Part shown: positions 1-6,227 of the stretch, in pieces
How the letters are laid out: each line of letters starts with the position of its first letter
How positions within the stretch are numbered: the stretch's first letter is position 1
Source: Coriobacteriales bacterium
GTDB lineage: Bacteria > Actinomycetota > Coriobacteriia > Coriobacteriales > UBA8131
DNA length: 6,274 nt
Direction: 5' to 3'
Assembly (NCBI GenBank): GCA_031286245.1
Contig: JAITUO010000039.1
Span: forward strand, 1-6,274
Position numbers and translations under genes: made by a program
The notes under the pieces: generated by a model
Told to the model about the DNA's origin: nothing
The model's database searches: none
Seen by the model: the letters and a program-made list of their open reading frames with translations, nothing else

Positions 1-137
1 AAGGCGAAACTGTCATACTAATAGGTATGCCCACCAAGAGTCCTGCTCGCAAGCATGTTGACAAGTACCAGGACCTGACATCCCCCGGGCTTCAATCTGA
101 TAACAGCTACAATAAGAAACCACAAAAAGAGGAGTAA
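1..137 (+). CDS. 3' end of an upstream gene, partial (possibly RicT/PSP1-domain protein)
   Basis: An open frame enters from the left edge (first complete codon at position 3) and ends at TAA 135-137, giving 44 visible C-terminal residues. They begin GETVILIGMPTKSPARKH, a short beta-strand-like stretch, and finish in a polar lysine/glutamate-rich tail (NKKPQKEE). The stop lies 10 bases before the metG start, and the metG ribosome-binding site overlaps it, so the two genes are probably co-transcribed. In many Gram-positive bacteria the genes just upstream of metG include holB, ricT (PSP1 domain), rsmI and abrB. The strand followed by a polar tail would fit the end of a PSP1 protein, but I see no diagnostic motif in this fragment. 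That a coding tail is present is fairly sure; its identity is a guess from position. Confidence 0.6.
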   Translation, partial: GETVILIGMPTKSPARKHVDKYQDLTSPGLQSDNSYNKKPQKEE

Positions 138-140
138 GGA
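131..140 (+). promoter_or_regulatory. Ribosome-binding site of metG
   Basis: The purine run GGAGTAAGGA offers two Shine-Dalgarno-like cores, GGAG (131-134) and AAGGA (136-140). The second lies 7 bases before the ATG at 148. It overlaps the stop codon of the preceding gene, which suggests translational coupling and supports ATG 148 as the metG start. Confidence 0.6.
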
Positions 141-147
141 TTAAAAA

Positions 148-1860
148 ATGAGCAGTGACAGCGCCAGGACTTTTTATCTAACCACACCAATCTACTATGT
201 GAACGGAGCTCCGCACCTCGGTTCAGCTTATACCACGATTGTGGCTGACACCTTGGCCCGCACCATGCGCATGGACGGTCGCGATACTTTCTTTCTGACC
301 GGGCTGGACGAGCACGGCCAAAAAGTCGCTCAGGCTGCCAGTGAAGCGGGACTCAAACCACAGGACTGGGTAGATAGCATGGCGCAGGAGTTCAAGCGGA
401 TCTGGGCTGAGCTTGGTATCACTTATGATGATTTCATCCGCACCACTGAAGAGCGGCACATGACAGGTGTCATGCAACTATTCAGCCGTTTGTATGAGAG
501 CGGTGCAATATACATGGACACTTATCGGGGGCATTATTGTGTACCCGATGAGACGTTTTTCACTGATGAGCAACTCAGTGATTTCGCTGCGGTCCGCATG
601 AACGAAGGTTTATCAGCTGTGGATGAGACCGGAGCCCCGCTTTGCCCAGACTGTGTGCGACCATTGATCTATATGGAGGAAGAGAATCTATTCTTCCGCC
701 TCTCAGACTACACCCAACCACTGTTGGACTTCTACGAGCAAAACCCTGGGTTTATCCAGCCAGATTTCCGTCGCAATGAAGTCATATCATTCGTGCGAGG
801 TGGGTTGAAAGACTTATCAGTCTCACGCACTGCTTTTGATTGGGGAGTGCCGGTACCATTTGCTCCTGGTCATATCTCCTATGTCTGGATTGATGCCTTG
901 ATCAACTATCTGACTGGTATCGGCTTCGGCTCAACAGACCCTGCAGATGCGGCGTTATTTGCAAAATACTGGCCCGCACAGGTCCACTTAATTGCCAAAG
1001 ACATCATCCGCTTCCACTGTGTGATCTGGCCAGCGGTATTGATGGCTGCTGGCCTGCCTTTGCCGGAAAAGGTTTTCGTGCATGGCTATCTGTTAACCAA
1101 AGGCATAAAAATGAGCAAGTCGCGTGGCAACACCATGGCTCCGTCGTTCTTGACTGAAAAGTTCAGTCTGGATGGCTACCGCTATTTCTTTTTAACTGAC
1201 ATCCAGCTGGGAGCCGACAGTTCGGTTTCGCTAGAACGTATCCTACAGGTTTACAACGCTGACTTGGCCAACAGTTGGGGAAACCTCTGTTCGCGGGTCT
1301 TCAACATGACTGAGAAATATCTCGATGGTCAAGTACCCGAGCTGTGGGAGAAGACCGTCGCCGCGTTAACTCGCGAAATGAATAATCCGCTGGCAGATAT
1401 AGCTGAAGGTCTATACGAACCGTATATCCAAGCTATTCAGGAGATGGACTTCACGGCGGCCTTTGCTCATGTGATGGGCCTGGTCGATCGTGCCAATCTC
1501 TATCTGGAGGAAAGCGCTCCCTGGGCTTTGGCCAGAGCAGCAACAGAAGAAGCTGCTGCGGCTGAAGCTGCTGGTATCTCACTCGATCAGGCGACAGCTC
1601 CGACCGCTGCCGATCGGCTGGCTTTCGTGCTATACAACAGTCTGGAGGCGATCCGGATTATTGCTCTATACTTTGCTCCAGTGATGCCAGGCAGCTCTTG
1701 TGAAGTCTGGCAGAGATTAGGTTTGGATGGCTTGGATACGGTAGCTGACCTCAGAGCTGTTGCTCAGTGGGGCAAGCTGCCGGCAGGAAACCGTGTGGTG
1801 ATCGGTGAACCGTTGTTCCCCCGGCTGTCTGAAGCTGATCTGGACTTGGATCATGAATAA
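148..1860 (+). CDS. metG: Methionyl-tRNA synthetase
   Basis: Cytosolic class I aminoacyl-tRNA synthetase that joins methionine to tRNA-Met (initiator and elongator) using ATP. The 570-residue protein opens with the Rossmann-fold signature YYVNGAPHLGSAYTT, where HLGS (residues 23-26) is the HIGH motif. The connective-peptide region carries a zinc-knuckle-like segment: C131 and D134 (CVPD), then C166 and C169 (CPDC). It continues with the family blocks VSRTAFDWGVPVP (225-237) and YVWIDALINYLT (245-256). KMSKS is intact at 321-325. The alpha-helical anticodon-binding domain starts near NSWGNLCSRV (375-384) and runs to about residue 515. The protein ends after PLFPRL, so it lacks the C-terminal tRNA-binding (EMAP-like) domain found in longer synthetases such as the 664-residue Bacillus enzyme. 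The odd points are Asp in place of the second zinc Cys and about 31 residues between the two half-knuckles. The start is fixed by a good Shine-Dalgarno sequence, and HLGS lies at the expected distance from the N-terminus. Confidence 0.97.
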   Translation: MSSDSARTFYLTTPIYYVNGAPHLGSAYTTIVADTLARTMRMDGRDTFFLTGLDEHGQKVAQAASEAGLKPQDWVDSMAQEFKRIWAELGITYDDFIRTTEERHMTGVMQLFSRLYESGAIYMDTYRGHYCVPDETFFTDEQLSDFAAVRMNEGLSAVDETGAPLCPDCVRPLIYMEEENLFFRLSDYTQPLLDFYEQNPGFIQPDFRRNEVISFVRGGLKDLSVSRTAFDWGVPVPFAPGHISYVWIDALINYLTGIGFGSTDPADAALFAKYWPAQVHLIAKDIIRFHCVIWPAVLMAAGLPLPEKVFVHGYLLTKGIKMSKSRGNTMAPSFLTEKFSLDGYRYFFLTDIQLGADSSVSLERILQVYNADLANSWGNLCSRVFNMTEKYLDGQVPELWEKTVAALTREMNNPLADIAEGLYEPYIQAIQEMDFTAAFAHVMGLVDRANLYLEESAPWALARAATEEAAAAEAAGISLDQATAPTAADRLAFVLYNSLEAIRIIALYFAPVMPGSSCEVWQRLGLDGLDTVADLRAVAQWGKLPAGNRVVIGEPLFPRLSEADLDLDHE

Positions 1861-1901
1861 CTGGTGTTTTTAGTTGTATCAAGTTTAAGGTAGAGACTAA
1901 A

Positions 1902-2846
1902 GTGCGAAAGATATCCAATGTAGCCAGTGAGGCTGCTGAGCTGGTAGCCCAGGACGTAGTCTATTGGGACCCAGAATTCCGCGATGTCAAAGGCCGTGTC
2001 GTCGAGCCAGTGAGTATCGATGGCGCACCAGTTGCCGACACCCATTGCCATTTGGATATGCTGCCACATCCTGAGTTGGCTTTAGCCAGGGCAGCATTTC
2101 ACAAAATCAGTTTTGTTGTCACAGTTGTCGATCCGACAGAAAACCCGTTCTTCACCTACAACAACTTATCTACCTGGCTTGAACTGGCAGCTGGTTTACT
2201 TGATCAATGGGACAGTGTTGCTGACCTACCGCGTTGCCGTGTGATCATCGGGTGTCATCCACATAATGCAGCAAGTTATGATAGGGCTGCTGAAGAAGAA
2301 ATGATCAAGTGTTTGAAAGATGCCCGTACTGCCGCAATCGGCGAGATCGGTTTAGACTACCATTATGATGCCTCGCCTCGCTATGTCCAACGCCAGGTCT
2401 TTCGCCGTCAATTGGCGATCGCCCATGAATACCAACTGCCTGTTGCCCTCCATCTTAGAGAATCACATGAAGATGGGTTGACGATACTCGATACAGAAGG
2501 TTGGCCAGAGGCAGGTGTTTTATTACACTGCTATACTCTCGGTCCAACTGAGCTACTGCCATTCCTTGACCGAGGTGCCAGTGTGGCTTTCGGTGGTACA
2601 CTGACATTCAAGAAAGCAGACAGCCTGCGTGAAGCTGCCCGCCAAACAGCGACTGAGCGCATCATGACAGAGACCGATGCACCATTTATGGCACCGACTC
2701 CCTTGCGTGGCACACTCTGTGGTCCGGAGCACACCAGGTTCACTGCAGCCTGTCTGGCTGAGGTTTGTGGGGTTATGTCTGGTGGCAACACCAGCGACTT
2801 TTTGACTGAGATCTACCATAACGCACTACGTTTCTTTGACCGATGA
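1902..2846 (+). CDS. tatD: TatD-family metal-dependent hydrolase / DNase
   Basis: Amidohydrolase-fold phosphoesterase; characterised TatD proteins are cytoplasmic metal-dependent 3'-5' exonucleases linked to DNA repair and RNA turnover. The 314-residue product has the family motifs in order: metal-binding DTHCHLD (46-52), GCHPHN (117-122), AIGEIGLDYHY (145-155, metal ligand E148), QRQVFRRQLAIA (163-174), LHLRE (183-187, H184), LLHCY (207-211, H209), FGGTLTFKK (230-238) and ETDAPFMAPTPLRG (257-270, D259). The start is GTG at 1902: no other start is available upstream in frame, and the first internal Met (residue 53) lies after the metal motif. A weak AAGG (1887-1890) precedes it. About 40 residues lie ahead of the DTHCHLD motif, which normally sits almost at the N-terminus of the roughly 255-residue family. 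The last motif continues TLCGPEHT where most members have KRNEP. The gene follows metG by 41 bases, the usual neighbour order. Its stop codon lies inside a 35-bp tandem repeat. Confidence 0.93.
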   Translation: MRKISNVASEAAELVAQDVVYWDPEFRDVKGRVVEPVSIDGAPVADTHCHLDMLPHPELALARAAFHKISFVVTVVDPTENPFFTYNNLSTWLELAAGLLDQWDSVADLPRCRVIIGCHPHNAASYDRAAEEEMIKCLKDARTAAIGEIGLDYHYDASPRYVQRQVFRRQLAIAHEYQLPVALHLRESHEDGLTILDTEGWPEAGVLLHCYTLGPTELLPFLDRGASVAFGGTLTFKKADSLREAARQTATERIMTETDAPFMAPTPLRGTLCGPEHTRFTAACLAEVCGVMSGGNTSDFLTEIYHNALRFFDR

Positions 2847-2917
2847 TCTACAAGCAAGCACTGCGTTACTTTGACCGTTGATCTACAAGCAAGCACTACG
2901 TTTCTTTGACCGATGAT
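2823..2917 (+). repeat. 35-bp tandem repeat, 2.7 copies, spanning the tatD stop codon
   Basis: Copies lie at 2823-2857, 2858-2892 and 2893-2917 (partial, 25 bases). Copies 1 and 3 are identical over the shared 25 bases. Copy 2 differs from them at three sites. Copy 1 is the true 3' end of tatD and encodes ALRFFDR-stop. Copies 2 and 3 re-encode ALRYFDR-stop and ALRFFDR-stop after the gene has ended. Read as codons, the copy 2 differences are two synonymous changes (CTA/CTG, CGA/CGT) and one conservative Phe/Tyr change (TTC/TAC). There are no spacers between units, so this is a plain tandem duplication. Confidence 0.95.
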
Positions 2918-2938
2918 TCTTATGGGAGGATCCTGATG
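2843..2938 (+). other. Chain of overlapping mini-ORFs linking tatD to the flavoprotein gene
   Basis: The tatD stop overlaps an ATG (ATGA, 2843-2846) that opens a 12-codon frame MIYKQALRYFDR ending at 2881. That stop overlaps a TTG (TTGA, 2878-2881) opening a second 12-codon frame ending ALRFFDR at 2916. That stop overlaps another ATG (ATGA, 2913-2916) opening a 7-codon frame, MILMGGS, whose stop at 2934-2936 overlaps the flavoprotein ATG (TGATG, 2934-2938). A ribosome finishing tatD could in principle re-initiate step by step to the next gene. Only the last step has a Shine-Dalgarno sequence. The chain is seen in the sequence; a coupling role is inference, and the tandem duplication alone would reproduce the overlaps. 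Confidence 0.45.
2924..2930 (+). promoter_or_regulatory. Ribosome-binding site deciding the flavoprotein start
   Basis: GGGAGGA lies 5 bases before ATG 2936 and is among the strongest Shine-Dalgarno sequences in the window. It favours ATG 2936 over the in-frame TTG at 2906, which lies inside the third copy of the 35-bp repeat and has no purine-rich site ahead of it. Confidence 0.8.
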
Positions 2939-3985
2939 AGTGAAATCAACGATATGCTGTCTCCTGATGGTATTACTGTTACGGGTCAAGCCGTCGCTGA
3001 GACCAGTAACGATGACACAGCTATCGACACCAAACCGGATATCCTCTTTATCTCTGGATCTCCCCGTCGGCGTGCTTCGGTCGCTCTAGTCGGGTTGCTG
3101 GAACAAGGTGCCCGTAAAGCTGGCGCCAAGACCCAGCATTTCTTTTTATGTGAGAGGCATATCAACCCCTGTATCGGATGCGGGTCTTGTGAGAAAACCG
3201 GTATCTGTGCATTTGCTGATCGCAAGGTCGATGGTCAGTTGATTGATGACTACCTGGAGTTGAAAGCCCTTCTAGATCGGGTCGATGCTGTTGGTATCGT
3301 AGCTCCTTTGTACTTTGCTGGCCCGACTGCTCAGTTCAAGGCTCTACTGGACAGGTTGCAGCCATACTACGCCCAGCGTTATCTGCTAGGTCATAAGAAG
3401 ATGCCCAAGCGTCCCGCTCATCTCTACGTAGTCGGCTCCGGTGGTGATCCGCATGGATATGCTCCACTGGTTGGTACAACACGCAGTGCTTTCAACGTGG
3501 CTGGATTCATGATTGAAAAAGTCCATGACTTCGTCGGCTTTTTGTCTCCACAAGATACTTCTGCTCTCTATGATGGACTCGATCGTGATAACACCCCAGC
3601 GACTACAGAGCTGGTCAGATTACGCCGAGCAGTTGCTCGGCAGGAGGAATTCGAAGCTCGTGCTATCTCAGCAGGGGGAGCATTTGCACGATATGTCGTC
3701 AAACAGCAGGAGGCTAACCAGCTGGCAGCTCAGCTTGAAGAAATCAAAGCCGAGATGGAGGAGTTGAAATCTGTTGGCGACCGCGTCTCTCCACGACTGG
3801 CTGAGAGTAGCCCGATTATCTATGACAGCCGAGATGAGATAGAGCTTGAGTACCTTAATCTAATCCGACGAGGTCGTGACCGGGGACGTGAGGTTAGCTT
3901 TAGCAGAGATGATGCAGTTGGTGACGACATAGATAGTGCTGAAGTAGTTAGTGATGATGCAGTTGGTGATGACATTCTTGAGTAA
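2936..3985 (+). CDS. NADPH-dependent FMN reductase-like iron-sulfur flavoprotein with coiled-coil, acidic C-terminus
   Basis: Predicted cytoplasmic flavodoxin-fold redox protein of 349 residues; substrate unknown. After a 33-residue polar leader, the FMN_red fold begins with DILFISGSPRR (35-45), whose GSPR loop binds the FMN phosphate. INPCIGCGSCEKTGIC follows, with C79, C82, C85 and C91 spaced C-x2-C-x2-C-x5-C, which matches the compact 4Fe-4S motif of archaeal-type iron-sulfur flavoproteins. APLYFAGPTAQFKALLDR (123-140) and VVGSGGDPHG (165-174) are the other flavodoxin-like blocks. From about residue 225 to 280 the chain is rich in Glu, Gln, Lys and Leu and looks like a helical or coiled-coil extension. 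The last 25 residues are acidic and carry DDAVGDDI twice (326-333 and 340-347). Family members are usually about 180-250 residues, so roughly 100 C-terminal residues are extra. It lies between tatD and rsmA on the same strand, where neither an obvious partner nor a substrate is suggested. The fold is well supported; [4Fe-4S] binding is inferred from the motif. Confidence 0.85.
   Translation: MSEINDMLSPDGITVTGQAVAETSNDDTAIDTKPDILFISGSPRRRASVALVGLLEQGARKAGAKTQHFFLCERHINPCIGCGSCEKTGICAFADRKVDGQLIDDYLELKALLDRVDAVGIVAPLYFAGPTAQFKALLDRLQPYYAQRYLLGHKKMPKRPAHLYVVGSGGDPHGYAPLVGTTRSAFNVAGFMIEKVHDFVGFLSPQDTSALYDGLDRDNTPATTELVRLRRAVARQEEFEARAISAGGAFARYVVKQQEANQLAAQLEEIKAEMEELKSVGDRVSPRLAESSPIIYDSRDEIELEYLNLIRRGRDRGREVSFSRDDAVGDDIDSAEVVSDDAVGDDILE
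3908..3975 (+). repeat. In-frame 23-bp direct repeat in the acidic tail of the flavoprotein gene
   Basis: Two 23-bp copies, at 3908-3930 and 3953-3975, differ at one base (GAC/GAT, synonymous). They are 45 bases apart, exactly 15 codons, so the duplication keeps the reading frame and yields DDAVGDDI twice. A recent in-frame duplication is likely. Confidence 0.9.
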
Positions 3986-3998
3986 AGGCTGGTCCTCT

Positions 3999-4036
3999 GT
4001 GTTTCCTGCGTGTTTTCTCCGTGTTTTCTCCGTGTT
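3999..4036 (+). repeat. 11-bp tandem repeat in the spacer before rsmA
   Basis: GTGTTTCCTGC (3999-4009) is followed by two perfect GTGTTTTCTCC units (4010-4020 and 4021-4031) and the truncated start GTGTT (4032-4036), giving about 3.5 head-to-tail copies. The first copy differs from the perfect units at two bases. The unit is close to one helical turn and pyrimidine-rich on this strand. No function can be read from it; it could be slippage-derived filler or a phased binding site. Confidence 0.85.
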
Positions 4037-4076
4037 CATTGAATCTCATAGACTCTGACTGTCAAAGCGTTATACC

Positions 4077-4970
4077 ATGCCTTGCAACTCACCACTAGCG
4101 TCACCTGCAGCAACGATTGCCCTATTAAGGCGTTGGGGGCTCTATACGAAAAAATCACTTGGCCAGCACTTCTTAGTGGACGATGGCGTTGTTGGCAAAA
4201 TCATTCGGCTGGCTGCTTTAGATAATAACCTGCCCGTGGTCGAAATCGGTACAGGTATTGGGACTCTGACTGAGGCTTTGTTAATTACCGGGGCTCATGT
4301 TGTAGGTATCGAAATTGACAGCCGTATGAAGGAGATACTCGAAGACATCAGCAACCGCTATCCAGGGCAGTTCAGCCATCTGTTGACAGATGCTTTATTG
4401 CTGGAGCCTACTGAGTTACCGGAGCAATTCGACCTGGTTGCCAACTTGCCTTACTCGGTTGCTGCGACCATCATCCTCGATTTTTTCCGGCGTTTTGAAG
4501 GATTGCATGCTGCTACTGTAATGGTTCAGCGGGAAGTAGCAGAGCGTATCATGGCGGTACCAGGCAGTAAGGCTTATGGTGCTTACACAGTCAAGTTGGC
4601 TTTTTTGGCTGAAGTCAAGTCAAGCTTCAAGGTTTCACATACCAGCTTCCTGCCTCCACCTCGCGTAGATTCTACAGTCATCAGGTTGCAACGTCTGGCT
4701 GATACAGACAGCAGTGAATCACTGGTCTTGCACCAATGGAGTAAAGTACAAAGCCTGATAGATGCGGCTTTCGCAGAACGCCGTAAGACTATATTCAATT
4801 CGTTACGTTCTGCATTGGCAGCTTCAGGGATCACGGGCAATCAGATTAAACCAGTACTGGAGAGTGCTGATATCGATGGTCGGCGCCGAGCAGAAAGTCT
4901 CAACCTCGATGAATTCAAAAGACTACTAGCTGCTTTCGATGAGAGCACGGGCTTCTCCACAGATAGATAG
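4077..4970 (+). CDS. rsmA: 16S rRNA (A1518-N6/A1519-N6)-dimethyltransferase
   Basis: KsgA/RsmA uses S-adenosylmethionine to dimethylate two adjacent adenines in the last helix of 16S rRNA during 30S subunit maturation. The 297-residue protein has all family blocks: KKSLGQHFLVD (25-35), SAM-binding EIGTGIGTLTEALL (56-69), the acidic ribose contact GIEIDSRM (77-84), a TDALLLE segment (104-110), catalytic NLPYSVA (123-129), VMVQREVAERI (148-158), FLPPPRVDST (191-200), FAERRKTIFNSLR (232-244) and the C-terminal RRAESLNLDEFKRL (270-283). The length is slightly above the usual 270-290. The SAM loop reads GTG where the common form is GPG, a modest variant. ATG 4077 is chosen because an in-frame stop (TGA 4056-4058) lies just upstream and the KKSLGQHF block sits at the expected depth. 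No good Shine-Dalgarno sequence precedes it, so translation may be weak. Its place downstream of metG and tatD is the common Gram-positive arrangement. Confidence 0.97.
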   Translation: MPCNSPLASPAATIALLRRWGLYTKKSLGQHFLVDDGVVGKIIRLAALDNNLPVVEIGTGIGTLTEALLITGAHVVGIEIDSRMKEILEDISNRYPGQFSHLLTDALLLEPTELPEQFDLVANLPYSVAATIILDFFRRFEGLHAATVMVQREVAERIMAVPGSKAYGAYTVKLAFLAEVKSSFKVSHTSFLPPPRVDSTVIRLQRLADTDSSESLVLHQWSKVQSLIDAAFAERRKTIFNSLRSALAASGITGNQIKPVLESADIDGRRRAESLNLDEFKRLLAAFDESTGFSTDR

Positions 4971-5020
4971 CTTTCAGACTAGTTTATACTTGCTTTGTCA
5001 GACCGATAGGCAAATACACT

Positions 5021-5026
5021 AGAGGA
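5021..5026 (+). promoter_or_regulatory. Possible ribosome-binding site of the lipoprotein gene
   Basis: AGAGGA lies only 3 bases before ATG 5030, closer than usual, but 18 bases before the in-frame ATG at 5045, which is too far. It therefore favours 5030 as the start while leaving some doubt. Confidence 0.45.
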
Positions 5027-5029
5027 CGA

Positions 5030-6040
5030 ATGCAAACTGACAAGATGATCAATAAAAAGACTACCTGCTGCAACCGTTTTGGCTTGCTGCTATTGGTAAT
5101 GGCCCTGTTATTGGCTGCCATTCCTGCTTTAGCAGCCTGTCAGCCTCAGCAGCAAGCGAATAAATCAATACGGCTCGTCAGGATCGGTACATTGCCGATT
5201 GAAGACATGTTGCCCTTCTGGGTCGCTGAGAAGCAAGGTTTGTTCAATGAAATGGGACTGACAGTAGTTATCATTACCTATGAATCGTCTGTGGAGCTTG
5301 CCGAAGCTTTGGCTGGTGGGTATATCGATATGGCCTTGACCAGTCCGATGACAGCAGTTTCTTTAGCTGCCCGAGGCATACCTTTGAAGCTGTTGTGGGT
5401 AGCTTTGGGCACTGATTCTACCCAGGGTAGGTTCGGGGTTTTAGCCAATCCCGAACGCGGTATTTATAAACTGGCAGACCTGGCTGGCGTTCCGGTGGCA
5501 ATCGGTATTGACACTTTGCCGGAATATGCGTTTGACCAATTGATGGTTGCGGCAGGAATTCCCAGTGAGGCGATTGTCTATGAGGTCATCCAAAAACCTG
5601 AACTGCGATATCAGTTATTGGCTAGCAACCAGCTGGCAGCTGCTGCTTTGCCAGCCTCCCTGCTCTACCAAGGCCAGTTGGATGGGATGGTGCTGATCGC
5701 TGATGATTCGACGGGTGAGAACCTCTCACAGTCCATCATGGTTGCCCGTTTGGATTATTGTGAGTCTGTTGCCGATTCAATGATCTTGGCGCAATTGGAG
5801 CAGTCTTGGAACTCCGCCAGCGTTTTGGTCAATACCCATCCGGAAGCCTGTTGTCAATTGCTGGCAGAAAAGACCAGGCTCTCAGACTTGGCTGCTGTTG
5901 ATTATCCAATATCAAGCTATCCTCTGGTAACTAAACCAGACGGCTGGATGATCGACGATATTCAAGCCTGGATGATCGAAAAGGGATATCTGACTTTTTA
6001 TCTGCGCTACGACAGTGCCAGTGGGGTTTTGTCTCGCTAA
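5030..6040 (+). CDS. ABC transporter substrate-binding lipoprotein, NMT1/SsuA-like
   Basis: Predicted extracytoplasmic, membrane-anchored solute receptor of 336 residues. The N-terminus is a lipoprotein signal: basic residues (NKK near 8-10), hydrophobic core LLLLVMALLLAAIPA (about 19-33) and lipobox LAAC with C37 as the lipidated cysteine, followed by a polar QPQQQANK linker. The mature part starts RLVRIGTLPIEDMLPFWVAEKQGLFNEMGLTV in two blocks (48-60, 61-79), the opening typical of periplasmic-binding proteins of the nitrate/sulfonate/thiamine-precursor group (NMT1/THI5-like). DMALTSPMTAVSLAARGIPLK (roughly 100-120) is the usual second block, and KLADLAGVPVAIG (147-159) the third. The ligand cannot be told from sequence. 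It lies 59 bases after rsmA; no permease or ATPase gene is visible before the window ends. ATG 5045 is an alternative start that would shorten the N-region by five residues without changing the signal peptide. Confidence 0.88.
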   Translation: MQTDKMINKKTTCCNRFGLLLLVMALLLAAIPALAACQPQQQANKSIRLVRIGTLPIEDMLPFWVAEKQGLFNEMGLTVVIITYESSVELAEALAGGYIDMALTSPMTAVSLAARGIPLKLLWVALGTDSTQGRFGVLANPERGIYKLADLAGVPVAIGIDTLPEYAFDQLMVAAGIPSEAIVYEVIQKPELRYQLLASNQLAAAALPASLLYQGQLDGMVLIADDSTGENLSQSIMVARLDYCESVADSMILAQLEQSWNSASVLVNTHPEACCQLLAEKTRLSDLAAVDYPISSYPLVTKPDGWMIDDIQAWMIEKGYLTFYLRYDSASGVLSR

Positions 6041-6083
6041 ATTGGCGCAAGCACCGTTAGGATTGAGCTAAATACTGGCATTT

Positions 6084-6130
6084 CCTGGGAATTTCGGAGT
6101 TTTTGGCCAAAAAGAGCTCTCATGTATAGT
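6084..6130 (+). repeat. Left terminal inverted repeat
   Basis: Starts CCTGGGAATTTCGGAG and contains the perfect 14-bp palindrome TTTTTGGCCAAAAA (6100-6113), followed by AGAGCTCT (6113-6120), which is also self-complementary. It pairs with 6228-6274 with three mismatches, at arm positions 32, 35 and 45. Confidence 0.92.
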
Positions 6131-6227
6131 CTTCTATCGGTTTCACACCTATAGAATTCTGCCACAACTCATCTACCAGCACGTTTAAATTGTGGAGAAA
6201 ACCAGATCTCGCAATTCAGGCAAAACA

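Noticed and set aside
223..477. Open frame of 84 codons on the minus strand inside metG
   Set aside because: Antisense shadow of a strongly conserved synthetase region, with no recognisable motif or ribosome-binding site.
2531..2819. Two overlapping minus-strand open frames inside tatD
   Set aside because: They oppose conserved TatD motifs, overlap each other in different frames and show no protein-like features.
2823..2917. Short direct repeats that might be a CRISPR array
   Set aside because: The units are joined head to tail with no spacers, and the first copy is part of the tatD coding sequence.
2906..3985. Longer flavoprotein starting at TTG 2906
   Set aside because: The TTG lies within the third copy of the tatD-tail repeat and has no Shine-Dalgarno sequence, while ATG 2936 has GGGAGGA at good spacing.
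4056..4064. Small palindrome TGACTGTCA just before rsmA as a possible operator
   Set aside because: Only four base pairs per half-site; such palindromes are common by chance and no second copy is seen nearby.
4985..5020. Possible sigma-70 promoter before the lipoprotein gene (TTGTCA at 4995-5000, TACACT at 5015-5020, TATACT at 4985-4990)
   Set aside because: The -35-like and -10-like hexamers are only 14 bases apart, and TATACT has no -35 partner at the right distance.
6100..6113. TTTTTGGCCAAAAA as an intrinsic terminator of the lipoprotein gene
   Set aside because: A perfect palindrome without a loop and with an A-run instead of a U-run after the stem; not a classical terminator.
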